Assembly (NCBI RefSeq): GCF_000981895.1
Contig: NZ_LATD01000003.1
Coordinates: 1 to 64,000 of the forward strand
Reading direction: 5' to 3'
DNA length: 64,000 nt
Source of the DNA: Streptomyces odonnellii
GTDB taxonomy: Bacteria > Actinomycetota > Actinomycetes > Streptomycetales > Streptomycetaceae
Part shown: in pieces, positions 1 to 9,197 of the stretch
How the letters are laid out: each line of letters opens with the position of its first letter
How positions within the stretch are numbered: the first letter of the stretch is position 1
Notes under the pieces: model-generated
Told to the model about the DNA's origin: nothing
Seen by the model: only the letters and a program-made list of their open reading frames with translations
The model's database searches: none
Made by a program: the position numbers and the translations under genes

Positions 1-25
1 CGTGCCGGGCCAGGCTCAGGACCAT
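1..25 (-). CDS. 5' end of a gene running off the window
   Basis: Only the first eight codons are inside the window (reading M-V-L-S-L-A-R-H). The ATG is preceded by a good GAGGAG site six bases upstream on the minus strand. The product cannot be named. Confidence 0.45.
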
Positions 26-75
26 GGAATCTCCTCGTTTCCAGAGCACGGTGTTCTGCTTTGCGAGGCGTACCG

Positions 76-122
76 GGGGAGCGGCCTCCGCCGACATCTC
101 TGCACGGCGGAGGCTGCTCCCC
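76..122. terminator. Strong GC hairpin between divergent genes
   Basis: The arms GGGGAGCGGCCTCCGCC (76-92) and GGCGGAGGCTGCTCCCC (106-122) pair over 17 positions with one G-T wobble around a 13-base loop. The stem looks like a rho-independent terminator, but it lies between two outward-reading genes, so it would sit in the leader of the minus-strand gene. It could be an insulator, an attenuator, or a leftover of a lost convergent gene. Confidence 0.5.
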
Positions 123-323
123 GCCCCCCGTTTCCCCCTTGAGCGAGCCCCCGTGACCGTCGCCGGACGGAGCTTCTCGGGGCCCGCGACATCTAGTTCA
201 GCGGTCGGCGCATTGTTCGGCAGGGCTGATCCGACGGCCGAACATTGGCTGGGCGCGATCTTTGCGGGGGCATGAAGGGTACGTAGGTTGGCGTCCGGGC
301 GGGGGTGGCTGAGAGGGGCCGAC

Positions 324-3300
324 GTGGCGGGACGTCGTGAAGTGCCAGTGGATCCGGCGGCGGGTCCGGTGCAGCGGTTCGCGTTCGAGTTGCGCAAGCT
401 GCGCTCCGAGGCGGACGGAATGACCTACCGGGTGCTGGCGCAGCGGGCGGGGTATGGGATGACGACGTTGTCGCAGGCCGCCGCCGGCGAGCAGTTGCCG
501 ACGCTGCCGGTGGTCCTGGCGTACGTAGCGGCGTGCGGGGGTGATCCGGCGGAGTGGGAGGCTCGGTGGAGGCAGGCCGTGGACGAGGCCGCTGAATCGA
601 GTTCGAAGGGCGGGGAGTCGCCGTACCGGGGGCTGGCGCGGTTCGAGCCCGGCGACAGCGGCTGGTTCTTCGGCCGCGACAGACTCACTGCCGACCTGTT
701 GGACCTGATGCGCAGGCAGCGGTTCGCCGCGGTGTTCGGCCCGTCCGGCAGCGGCAAGTCCTCCTTGCTGCGCGCCGGCCTGATCCCTGCCCTGCAGCAC
801 ACCCAGGACGTGGGCCTGCGCCCGGCCGCCATCCGCATCCTCACCCCCGGCCAGAACCCGGCACGCACCCACGCCCACGTACTCCAGTCCGGCAACGCCA
901 AACCAGGCGAACCGCGCCCGGACACGTTCGTGGTCGTCGACCAGTTCGAGGAGATCTTCACGCTCTGCCAGGACCCCACCGAGCGCGCGCGCTTCTTGAA
1001 CCTGCTCCTCGCCGCCCGCCAGAGCGAGAACGGTTTAAGGGTTCTCATCGCGGCGCGTGCCGACTTCTACAACCGCTGTGCGGAACACCGCGACCTGGCC
1101 GACGCGCTGCGTGACGCCAACCTGTTGGTCGGCCCGATGAGTCCGGCGGAGCTGCGCGAGTCCATCGTCAAACCGGCCGCGGCGGCCGGCCTGACCGTGG
1201 AGCGTGCTCTGACCTCACGCTTGATCAAGGAAGTAGCCGACGCCCCGGGCGGGCTGCCGCTGCTGTCGCACGTGCTGCTGGAGACTTGGCACCGCCGCCG
1301 CGGCAAAACCCTCACCATGGACGGATACGAAGCAGCCGGCGGTCTGGAGAGTGCGGTCGCCAGAACCGCGGAGGACGTCTACGGCCGCTTCACCCAAGCC
1401 CAGCAGGCAGCGGCCCGCCGCCTGCTGCTGCGACTGATCAACCCGGGCGACGGCACCCCCGACACCCGCAGACCCGCTCAGCCCGAGGAACTGCAGACCT
1501 CCGGCTGCCAGGAGACCGGGCCGGTTGTGGAGACATTCGTGCGGGCCCGGCTGCTCACCCTTGACGGCAGCACCGTCGAGATCGCCCACGAAGCCCTCAT
1601 CACCGCCTGGCCCCGCCTGCACAACTGGATCGAGCAGGACCGCCAGCGACTGCGCGTCCACCGCCGGCTGACCGAGGACGCCATGGCCTGGGAGCGGCTG
1701 AGCCGGGATACCGGAGCGCTGTACCGTGGCGTGCGTCTGGAGCAGGCCGCCGGACTGGATCGCGACTCTCTGACGGCTGCGGAGCAGGCATTCCTCGATG
1801 CCGGCCTGACAGCGGCTACTGCCGAACGCGCGGCGGTCCGGCGCCGAGCACGGCTGAGACGTCAGGCGGTGGCACTGCTGAGTCTTCTGCTCGTGGTGGC
1901 CACTACGACCGCGATCTGGGCTGTGGGCGCGCAGCGAGCGGCGAACAAGCAGCGTGACGTCGCTCTGTCCCGGGAGCTGGCAGCCAGGAGCGATGCCCTT
2001 CAGGTGAAGCGGCCCGAGGAGGCAATGCTGCTGGCTCTCCAGGGCTTTCGACGGGCCCCGACCGTGGAGGCCCGCAGCAGTCTGATCAGCGCCTACAGCA
2101 CGTACGGGGCCAATCAGCTCACCGGGCACGCCCAAAGCGTGCAGGCGGTGGCGTTCAGTCCTGACGGGCGCATCCTGGCGTCGGCGGGCGAAGATCACAG
2201 TGTGAAGCTGTGGGACACAGCATCAAGGCGGTTGATCGGCACGCTGAGCGGTCACACCGATACGGTGAATGCCCTGGCCTTCAGCCCCGACGGACACACC
2301 CTCGCCACCGCCGGCGCCGACCACGGCGTCAAACTGTGGAACCCCTCCACGCGGCAGGAAACAGCCACCCTCACCGGCCACACCAATGCTGTGAATGCCC
2401 TGGCCTTCAGTCCTGACGGACGCATCCTCGCGACCGCTGGCGGCGAGGGCACGATCAACCTGTGGCAGACGGCATCACGCCGCCCCATCGCCACCCTGTC
2501 CGGGCACACCCAAGCGGTCTTGGCGGTGGCGTTCTCGCCGGACGGACGCGGCCTGGCCACGGCCGGTGCCGACCGCACCGTCCGCCTGTGGCAGACGGCA
2601 TCACGCCGTACCGTCGCCACCCTGTCCAGGCACACTGACGCCGTGCGCACGGTGGCTTTCTCACCGGACGGACATACCCTGGCCTCGGCCGGCGATGATT
2701 TTTCTATTCATCTGTGGAACGTTGCAGCCCAACCTAAGGCCTCGGTCCTGAACGGTCACAACAATTCCGTAGCGGCGGTGGCGTTCTCCCGAGACGGCCG
2801 CACGCTGGCATCAGCCAGCATCGACGGCACAGTCAGGTTATGGAACCCCACTACACAACGGACGACCGCCACCCTCGGCGGCAAGTCCGCTTTCTACAAC
2901 GCTCTGGCATTCAGTCCCGACGACCGCGCTTTGGCCACTGCCGACGCTGACGGCACGGTCGGATTGTGGAACACCGTCAGCCACAAGGCTATCGACGAAT
3001 TCAACAGCGGCGTATACACCGGCAGGGGAGCCTTCAGCCCCGATGGGCACACCCTGGCCACAGTCTCCGATGGCGGTGTCCGACTGTGGAATGTCGACCG
3101 GCGGCAGCAGACGGCGACGCTCACAGACCCCGATAGCTCAGCCTACGCCGTGGCCTTCAGTCCTGACGGCCACACCCTGGCTGCCACCAGCGCCGACGGC
3201 ACCGTCCGGCTGTGGAACACGTCAAGTCACCGGCAGACTGCCGTTCTGAGGGGACATCAAAGCAGCGTGCTGGCGGCAGCCTTCAGCCCTGACGGCCGAA

Positions 3301-3977
3301 TTCTGGCCACGGTCGGTTACGACCGCACCTTACGGCTGTGGAGCGTGGCAGAACAGCGCATCGTGGCCGTCCTCATCGGCCACACCGACGCCGTCTTCGC
3401 CGTAGCTTTCAACTCCGATGGCCAGACACTCGCCACCACTGGTGCCGACCGTACCGTCCGGCTGTGGGACCTCGACACCCGCCGGACCAGCGCAGTTCTC
3501 ACCGGCCACAAAGACGCCGTCTACGCTGTGACATTCGCGCCTGACGGCCGCACACTCGCCACGGCGAGCGCCGACCGCACCGTCAAACTTTGGGACACGG
3601 CAGCCCACCACATGAAAGCCACCCTCGCTGACCACAGCGACGCCGTCTCCTCGGTCGTCTTCAAGGACAGCAACCACCTGATCACCGCAAGCCACGACCG
3701 GACCCTACGTCTGTGGAACGTCAGCGCACGACGCACCGAAGCCATTTTCCGCGGCCACACCGACAACGTCACAGGCCTGGCCATCAGCCCTGACGGCCGC
3801 ACCCTCACCAGCAGCGTCAGTCGCTCCGCCCGCCGCAGCAACGGCGGCAGCGGCAGCGAGCTACGCCTATGGAACCTCGACACCGGAGAGATTGCCCAAC
3901 GCATCTGTCAGGCCAGCAGCACCCACCACTGGCCCCAACTCCTGCACGACTCGCCGGTAGCAGGCACCTGCACGTAA
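324..3977 (+). CDS. XRE-type HTH / STAND NTPase / 14x WD40 repeat protein
   Basis: This is a 1217-residue predicted signal-transducing NTPase. An N-terminal helix-turn-helix (about residues 15-75) is followed by a Walker A GPSGSGKS (about 139-146) and a Walker B VVVDQFEE (about 203-210) typical of nSTAND1 ATPases. Next come a winged-helix region, one hydrophobic segment (about 514-535), and fourteen WD40 repeats from about residue 594 to the end, enough for two seven-bladed propellers. GTG 324 was chosen over TTG 288 because GAGAGG lies seven bases upstream and the conserved family N-terminus begins there. The stretch between Walker A and Walker B looks short for the family. Such proteins are thought to sense a signal through the propellers and oligomerise; the ligand is unknown. 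Confidence 0.92.
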   Translation: MAGRREVPVDPAAGPVQRFAFELRKLRSEADGMTYRVLAQRAGYGMTTLSQAAAGEQLPTLPVVLAYVAACGGDPAEWEARWRQAVDEAAESSSKGGESPYRGLARFEPGDSGWFFGRDRLTADLLDLMRRQRFAAVFGPSGSGKSSLLRAGLIPALQHTQDVGLRPAAIRILTPGQNPARTHAHVLQSGNAKPGEPRPDTFVVVDQFEEIFTLCQDPTERARFLNLLLAARQSENGLRVLIAARADFYNRCAEHRDLADALRDANLLVGPMSPAELRESIVKPAAAAGLTVERALTSRLIKEVADAPGGLPLLSHVLLETWHRRRGKTLTMDGYEAAGGLESAVARTAEDVYGRFTQAQQAAARRLLLRLINPGDGTPDTRRPAQPEELQTSGCQETGPVVETFVRARLLTLDGSTVEIAHEALITAWPRLHNWIEQDRQRLRVHRRLTEDAMAWERLSRDTGALYRGVRLEQAAGLDRDSLTAAEQAFLDAGLTAATAERAAVRRRARLRRQAVALLSLLLVVATTTAIWAVGAQRAANKQRDVALSRELAARSDALQVKRPEEAMLLALQGFRRAPTVEARSSLISAYSTYGANQLTGHAQSVQAVAFSPDGRILASAGEDHSVKLWDTASRRLIGTLSGHTDTVNALAFSPDGHTLATAGADHGVKLWNPSTRQETATLTGHTNAVNALAFSPDGRILATAGGEGTINLWQTASRRPIATLSGHTQAVLAVAFSPDGRGLATAGADRTVRLWQTASRRTVATLSRHTDAVRTVAFSPDGHTLASAGDDFSIHLWNVAAQPKASVLNGHNNSVAAVAFSRDGRTLASASIDGTVRLWNPTTQRTTATLGGKSAFYNALAFSPDDRALATADADGTVGLWNTVSHKAIDEFNSGVYTGRGAFSPDGHTLATVSDGGVRLWNVDRRQQTATLTDPDSSAYAVAFSPDGHTLAATSADGTVRLWNTSSHRQTAVLRGHQSSVLAAAFSPDGRILATVGYDRTLRLWSVAEQRIVAVLIGHTDAVFAVAFNSDGQTLATTGADRTVRLWDLDTRRTSAVLTGHKDAVYAVTFAPDGRTLATASADRTVKLWDTAAHHMKATLADHSDAVSSVVFKDSNHLITASHDRTLRLWNVSARRTEAIFRGHTDNVTGLAISPDGRTLTSSVSRSARRSNGGSGSELRLWNLDTGEIAQRICQASSTHHWPQLLHDSPVAGTCT

Positions 3978-4249
3978 CGCGGCCGGCGCCCGGCATCTGC
4001 TTACGCTCTCACCAGCAACCGCACTATGACCGTGTTGGTGCCGGATGACGGGCTTGCTCACGCCCGAAGGGCGAACTCCGCATATTCCTCCCCTGGGACG
4101 CGAGCGAACGACTTCCTGGATCGGGCGCTGTGACTGGGGCGTTGAGTTGAGTTGCGAGTGGGCAGCCTCCAGGAACGCTTTCCGGGCGTCGTGAGTCTCT
4201 GGCCGGAGCTCTCCCAAAGGCACTGGGTGGCGGGGGTGGTACGGCTACT

Positions 4250-5536
4250 GTGGTGCCGGGATCCGGGAACTGGAGGTGTCCGGTCGACGCCTGGTCGTTA
4301 AGCCACGAGGAGCGCGTGCAGCTCTACCAGCTGCTGTTGGACGCGTATACCTCCAGAAGTGATCTTGAGAGGCTCTTCTACTTCCGGCTGAGTCAGAGTC
4401 TGGGCTCCATCGCGGGAGAGACGGACAATCACGACGATCTGGTGTTCAAGGTCATCCAGAACGCGGAACAGCACGGCTGGTTACGGGAACTGGTGCGGGC
4501 CGCTGTCGAACACCGGCCGGGCAAGGGACAGTTGGCGGAGTGGGCCGAGCTGCACATGCCGGGACGGTCGGCGCCCTCCGACGGTGCCCGGCTTCCGCGG
4601 CTGGCCTTCGATCTGCGGGAGATCCGCAGGATTGTCGAGGAGGCTGCGGCCGGTCCCGCCAACCTGGCGTTCGAGTCGGTGGTGATCCACGACGACGTCG
4701 TGCACCTCTGCCTCCGCGATCAGGACGCGTCGCGCAACTATCTCGTCCGCGTCCACGGACCGGTCCTCGACATGGAGGCCTCGGCGGGGCGATTCGCCGA
4801 GGAGGTGCGCCGGGCGCGGCAAGCCGCGGAGCATTACCGGGTTGCCAACCTCCTGAGCGCCGGGCTGACTGCGGACGGACACCCCTACCTCGTGCAGGAC
4901 ATCGGGCACGCGGACATCCTTCGGCCGTCTCCGCTGGGGGTGACCGAGGTGATCGACATCGGGGCGAAGCTCGCCGACGCGCTGACCGTCGCGCACAATC
5001 GCGGCGCCGCCTATGGGCCCATCGATCCATCGCACATCGTCCTCGCCGCGGACGGTGAGCCGTTGCTCGCCTTCCCCGCGCTACCGATGTTCGCGTCGGC
5101 GGAGGCATCGCCCGCGACACCGGACAGGGACGTCAGCGGCCTCTGTGCAACCTTGCTGGCCCTGCTGACCAACGGGCCCGTGGAGGGCGCGCGGGCCACG
5201 GGGAACATACGGGTGGCCACGCCCGGTGCTGCGTCAGCCGACGAGATCCGGATGGAGGAGAAGCTCCGCGAGATCTGCGCGGCCGGGGCGGAGGGCAGGC
5301 TGATCGCCGCGGCGGTCCGGGACCGGCTGGAGACGGTGAAGCGTGACTCTGTGGCCGCGAGTCGCGCGTCGCGCGTGCTGGCGCGAATGCCCGCGAGCAC
5401 GGCCGATCGACTCACCGAGAGCGAGGTGGTCTTCTCTCCGCTCCCGCGCGCAACCGCGTCAGCTGGTCCGCCCATACCGTCCGCCAGGCCTCAGCCGCCT
5501 CAGCGAGGTAGGGGTCGTCCGCCGGACGCAGTGTGA
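4250..5536 (+). CDS. EAD1 effector-associated domain protein with degenerate kinase-like region, 3' end rearranged
   Basis: Residues about 16-95 match effector-associated domain 1: an all-helical unit with the leucine spacing, the GWLRELV core and the closing HRPG motif. EADs are adaptor domains that bring effectors to STAND or protease partners in bacterial conflict systems. The following 250 residues resemble a protein-kinase-like fold without visible catalytic motifs; this assignment is tentative. From about 5437 the reading frame runs through the antisense of the oppositely oriented gene ending at 5412, so the last 30 or so residues (proline-arginine rich) are probably not native. The gene was likely cut by a rearrangement. 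GTG 4250 follows a G-rich site; GTG 4253 is equally possible. Confidence 0.75.
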   Translation: MVPGSGNWRCPVDAWSLSHEERVQLYQLLLDAYTSRSDLERLFYFRLSQSLGSIAGETDNHDDLVFKVIQNAEQHGWLRELVRAAVEHRPGKGQLAEWAELHMPGRSAPSDGARLPRLAFDLREIRRIVEEAAAGPANLAFESVVIHDDVVHLCLRDQDASRNYLVRVHGPVLDMEASAGRFAEEVRRARQAAEHYRVANLLSAGLTADGHPYLVQDIGHADILRPSPLGVTEVIDIGAKLADALTVAHNRGAAYGPIDPSHIVLAADGEPLLAFPALPMFASAEASPATPDRDVSGLCATLLALLTNGPVEGARATGNIRVATPGAASADEIRMEEKLREICAAGAEGRLIAAAVRDRLETVKRDSVAASRASRVLARMPASTADRLTESEVVFSPLPRATASAGPPIPSARPQPPQRGRGRPPDAV

Positions 5537-5852
5537 CGTCGCCGGCCTCGTCGGTCACCGAGGTCACGGTCCATGTCCGGCCGCACCCGCGCGGGGGCTC
5601 GCCGGGCTGCCCCACGTGCTCCCGGCCACAGGCGCAGGTCAGGGCGACGGTGAGGACGGACGGGCCGGCCGTCGGGATACCCCCGCCCTCGAACGTGGTC
5701 CCGGTGAGCCGTACCACCGCTGTAGCGGTGTGACGGCAAGCCGGGCATGGCCCGTCCAGTCGCAGGGTCGACCCGACCCGGCGACCATGCCACGCCGCCA
5801 ACTGCGTTGCCGATACCGGAATCCATTCCAACGAGTGGACCATCCCGCTCAT
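5412..5852 (-). pseudogene. Truncated zinc-ribbon-like conserved actinomycete protein
   Basis: The ATG at 5852 has GGGAGAGG seven bases upstream. The predicted 146-residue product carries CPAC, then CAC and a further Cys, a probable zinc ribbon, and ends in a helical stretch with the signature WADQLTRLRAGAER. From memory, relatives continue after this point with Trp and a membrane-spanning C-terminus. Here the frame enters antisense sequence of the EAD1 gene and stops after six foreign residues. Both genes therefore appear to have lost their 3' ends at the same junction near 5437. Confidence 0.6.
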
Positions 5853-5930
5853 ATCCCGCCTCTCCCACGGCTGCCCCTTACGGTCGCCATGGCCCGCGCG
5901 TGCATCCAGAGCACCCATGCCCGGCCGCAC

Positions 5931-6446
5931 GCACGGTCATCCCACCTGACACCGGGCCACGGCCCCAGTGCCAGGTCAGATGACCAACTCCCCCGCATCG
6001 CGGGACTTTCGGTGGGCGACCGACTGCACCTGCAAATAGAATTCACCGACCCGCTCGCCCAAGCAGACGCCGAAGGTCCACCGCCAGAACACAGCCCGGG
6101 AACGACTCAAGCGCGCCAATCTCATCGCGACCAAAGTCCGAGCCGAACAGCGGCTGCGCGACCTGGTCGACTTTCCGAGCGGCTGGAGCAGACCGGCCTT
6201 GCCCGGGCCGAATCCCCGCCCTGATGGGCCCGGGTCCTCGGCCCAGTCCCCACTGTGGGAACCGACTTTCGCGAACAGCCGGAACTTGAGTCCCGCCTGC
6301 GCGAGATCGACGATGCCCTCGCGGCACACCCAGACCGCGACAGCCCTCTGGTCCCGGGGAATCACGAACTCAAGCGATCCACAGCGATCCTCGAAGAAGC
6401 CGTACGCGGCCTGATGGTCGGCGAATTGGTCGCCGACATGAGGTAA
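5931..6446 (+). pseudogene. Unrecognised mobile-region remnant
   Basis: Two coding-like helical pieces lie in different frames: one around 6090-6180 (reading ERLKRANLIATKVRAEQRLR) and one from about 6255 to 6446 (ending AVRGLMVGELVADMR). Their charged, helical composition and position just before a broken tyrosine recombinase suggest accessory proteins of a mobile element, but I cannot name the family. No complete gene is present. Confidence 0.3.
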
Positions 6447-6546
6447 TAATCATGCCCTGGTCGGCGCTTGATTCCTACGGGTAGACGGCAGCGGCCAACT
6501 CCCCTGGTCGTCACCGCCAAGTCCAGTCCGTAACACGGGGTCCACA

Positions 6547-6870
6547 CTCACAACCGATCTGAGCATCCGTCGGCCGATCGGCCTCGCCCTTCCCTTCGTG
6601 CCGAACCGGCTACCCACTCCCCAGTCAGAGTCTTCGATGAACGTTCCCATCCCCGACGCCTACGAATGTACGGAGCCGAAGCCTCTCTTGATTCCTGCCA
6701 TCAACTCGACGGCCGACCTGCTGGGTTGGTGGCTCGGAAACGTGCGGCATCGGTTCGGCGACGACAACGCCCGCCCCAACGCCCTGATGTTCCCCCAGCG
6801 AGCGCCGCACCCCCTGAGGGGCTTCTGCGGACGTGTTGGAAAGGACGCCTCACGGTCGGTGACACCCGGA
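6547..6870 (+). pseudogene. Tyrosine recombinase (integrase) fragment
   Basis: The frame reading PDAYECTEPKPLLIPAINST and continuing into LLGWWLGNVRHRFGDD and ALMFP resembles the central part of the large Streptomyces tyrosine integrases, just before the catalytic Arg region. The similarity ends near 6810-6870, where the sequence becomes low-complexity. No catalytic RHRY residues are retained. The open frame continues to 7389 but looks non-coding after 6870. Confidence 0.5.
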
Positions 6871-7349
6871 ACCAGGCGCTGCGGAACCCGGTCAATCCCA
6901 CTGCCATCCCCCACGGTCAACCGACGGTCGCGGCTTCGCCGGGCGGCCCTGAATGAACTCCCCAACCTGCTCTCGCAATTGCCTCTCGCGCTCTGGGTAG
7001 TGCACGAAGAAGAAACCATCACCCCGCCGCAGCCATTTCGTGGTCAAGAGCGGTCATCTGGTCAGCCCAGGCACCTGTGCAGAGGCGGCAGTTCACCGTC
7101 TGTGTCACCGGGGGAAACAACTCTAGGTTCCGATCAGCCGCAGACCCTGCCGACCTGCCCGGGCCCACAGCCAGCCATCGCCGCAGGCCCAGATGCCGGG
7201 TCAAAGCCGCTGCGCCCAGACAACGATGAGACTGACGGCAGCGGTTCCGGCTCCGTAGCAGGCACCGCGGAACACGTTGCTGGCGACGGCCCGCCGCTAC
7301 GGGACCGTCCAGCGGATGAGACGGTGCGTCAGGCAGTCTTCAGCCCTCC

Positions 7350-7490
7350 AGTCGGTGCACTGACTCCGATGCCGCTGGTCCGTACGTAGCGGGCGACCGC
7401 CTCAAGGCCCTCGTTGAACGCTGCGTCGGGGGCGCGGAGTCGGCTATGAAGTGGGTCAGTTGGTGGTACCAGTGCTGGGACGCCTTACTC
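7350..7490 (-). pseudogene. Possible helicase-associated-domain remnant
   Basis: On the minus strand, two frames together read WYHQLTHFIADSA and then DAAFNEGLEAVARYVRTSG. This resembles the repeated W/F-rich helicase-associated domains at the C-terminus of actinomycete DEAD-box helicases. The fragment is short, frameshifted and isolated, so the assignment is weak. The surrounding 6870-7711 holds no other gene I can support. Confidence 0.25.
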
Positions 7491-7711
7491 TCACCAAGCG
7501 TCAGACACACCCCGGAAGCCTCCGACCAGTCGGTCTGGTAACAAATGGACGCAGGCGTGGCCTGGGCAGGTGATCCGATAGCGCTGCCGTGGGGAGGGGG
7601 TTGTATCGGTCCTTGTGAGCCCTCGCTGTACTTGTTTGGGATACCCGGGCGGTTCTGCCAGCGGCAGAACCGCGGCCGGGCCGGGCTCGACGATCAGTAC
7701 AGTCCAGACTC

Positions 7712-8449
7712 ATGACACCGATTACGACGCGTATGGTCGAGTATCCGGCCGACGGTTTGACGATGATTGGGCACCTCGCGCTCCCGGCCGGTGTCGACCG
7801 CCGGCCCGCGGTGCTGCTCGGACCAGAGGGCATGGGGCTCAGCGACGTCGAGCGCCGCAGGGCCGATGCTCTCGCCGAGCTGGGATATGTGGCGCTGGCC
7901 TTCGACCTTCACGGCGGGCGCTACTTGGGTGATCCCGAGGAGATGCTGGCCCGTTGCATGCCGCTGCTCGCTGATCCCGACCGGATGCGGGGCATCGGTC
8001 ATGCGGCGCTCGACGTGTTGCGCGCCGAACCGCGGACCGACCCCGACCGGATAGCCGCCGTCGGCTACGGCACCGGGGGCGCCGTCGGGCTGGAACTCGG
8101 GCGCGGCGGCGTCAGCTTGCGCGCGATCGGGACAGTCAACGGACTGACCACGGGCCGACCGGGCGAGGCGGCGCGCATTCGCTGCCCGGTGTGGGCCGGG
8201 GTCGGGTCGGAAGACCCGATCATGCCGCCCGCGCAACGGAACGCGTTCACCGCTGAGATGCAGGCCGCGGGCGTCGACTGGCGCCTCGCGGTCTACGGCG
8301 GCGCCTTGCACGCCTTCCACCACCCGCCGGTCGGCCACCCCGTGGTCCCCGGCGTCGGCTACCACCCACGACACGCGCAGCGAGCCTGGCGCGACGTCGT
8401 CGACCTGCTCACCGAATGCCTGCCCGTGACGGAGGACCTGGGTGTATGA
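7712..8449 (+). CDS. Dienelactone hydrolase family protein lacking the nucleophile
   Basis: This 245-residue alpha/beta hydrolase matches the dienelactone hydrolase family along its length: an early GPEGMG motif, an Asp in GVGSEDP and a His in GALHAFHH. At the nucleophile elbow, where the family has G-x-C/S-x-G-G, it reads G-Y-G-T-G-G, so the catalytic Cys/Ser position is Gly. The remaining acid and histidine are in place. It may have lost hydrolase activity or belong to a non-catalytic branch. The ATG at 7712 has no clear ribosome site; ATG 7733 is an alternative. Its flanks are mobile-element debris on both sides. Confidence 0.88.
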   Translation: MTPITTRMVEYPADGLTMIGHLALPAGVDRRPAVLLGPEGMGLSDVERRRADALAELGYVALAFDLHGGRYLGDPEEMLARCMPLLADPDRMRGIGHAALDVLRAEPRTDPDRIAAVGYGTGGAVGLELGRGGVSLRAIGTVNGLTTGRPGEAARIRCPVWAGVGSEDPIMPPAQRNAFTAEMQAAGVDWRLAVYGGALHAFHHPPVGHPVVPGVGYHPRHAQRAWRDVVDLLTECLPVTEDLGV

Positions 8450-8591
8450 CCCGGGCAAACATACTGACACCAGGCCTGGTCGGCGTCGGGCACTGACAGT
8501 CCCCTCCCCTCAAGTCCGCACAGCAGAACCACATTCGGGCAGATCCTGGATTGCGGAGACATATGCACAACTGCCCCAGTAAGTGCCGATT

Positions 8592-8681
8592 TTACTGCGG
8601 CAGAGCCCCTAGCGTGATCATTGCGACCTGCGGCGGGACATTCCGGCCGCCGGGGCGAGGTGTACGCATTTACTGCGGCAG
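8592..8681. repeat. 13-bp direct repeats upstream of the broken integrase
   Basis: TTTACTGCGGCAG occurs at 8592-8604 and again at 8669-8681. The second copy runs on into TGCCGCA, giving an inverted CTGCGGCAGTGCCGCA. Position just before an integrase start suggests recombinase-binding or element-end repeats. Confidence 0.45.
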
Positions 8682-8702
8682 TGCCGCAAGGGCGGGGCGG
8701 GC

Positions 8703-9101
8703 GTGACGACCGAACCAGTGACCGGACTCGGAAGCGGCGGCGCGCTTCGGCTGCCGCGCGCCTGGGTCGTGCCGCTGTCTGCCCCGCCGGCGACGTACAC
8801 CACGGCGGTCGACCGGTATTTGACAGGTGCGGTCATCGCGAATTCCTCCGCGCGGATCTACCGGATCTCGCTGACGACATGAGGATGGATGCTCAACCGC
8901 GAGCCCGCGCCGACCGGGCCCGCCCGCCGGGGCGCGAAGCCACCCGTCTTCCCTATCGCCGGAATCGACGACCCGGCACTGCCCGAGACACTGGCCGAAC
9001 TGGCGGCAGCGCGGGCGGACGAGTCGGGGCGACGCACACGTGCGCCAGCACTTCCTCAACGGCCTCGTAGGCGTCCGACATCCGGCTGCCGCAGGTGCTG
9101 A
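8703..9101 (+). pseudogene. Tyrosine recombinase N-terminus with nonsense codon
   Basis: From GTG 8703 the frame reads ATYTTAVDRYLTGAV and YRISLTT, then a TGA at 8880-8882, then without frame change GWMLNREPAPTGPARRGAKP and onward to LAELAAARADE near 9020. This is the SAM-like N-terminal domain of a well-known Streptomyces integrase family in which, as I recall, the stop position is Trp, so one TGG-to-TGA change would break it. After about 9023 the similarity ends and unrelated sequence follows. The catalytic domain is gone. Confidence 0.7.
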
Positions 9102-9192
9102 CCGCATCCAGCTGATCAATCAGCAACAGCGTCGGGCCTCCGTCCGCGACGCCGGCCAGCAGCACCGCCGACGAGTTGACGGTACCGGTTGA
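9025..9192 (-). pseudogene. STAND/NACHT-like ATPase fragment (Walker B region)
   Basis: The minus strand encodes a 56-residue piece, reading STGTVNSSAVLLAGVADG, then PTLLLIDQLDAVS, then MSDAYEAVEEVLAHV. The hydrophobic strand ending in ID followed by QLDAVS is a Walker B/sensor arrangement seen in large actinomycete NACHT-type ATPases. It is wedged between an integrase piece and a TnsA-like piece in opposite orientation, with no Walker A. Confidence 0.5.
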
Positions 9193-9197
9193 TCTTC

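Noticed and set aside
7615..7932. Plus-strand frame starting before the dienelactone hydrolase
   Set aside because: Out of frame with the hydrolase and without family motifs; overlaps conserved coding sequence.
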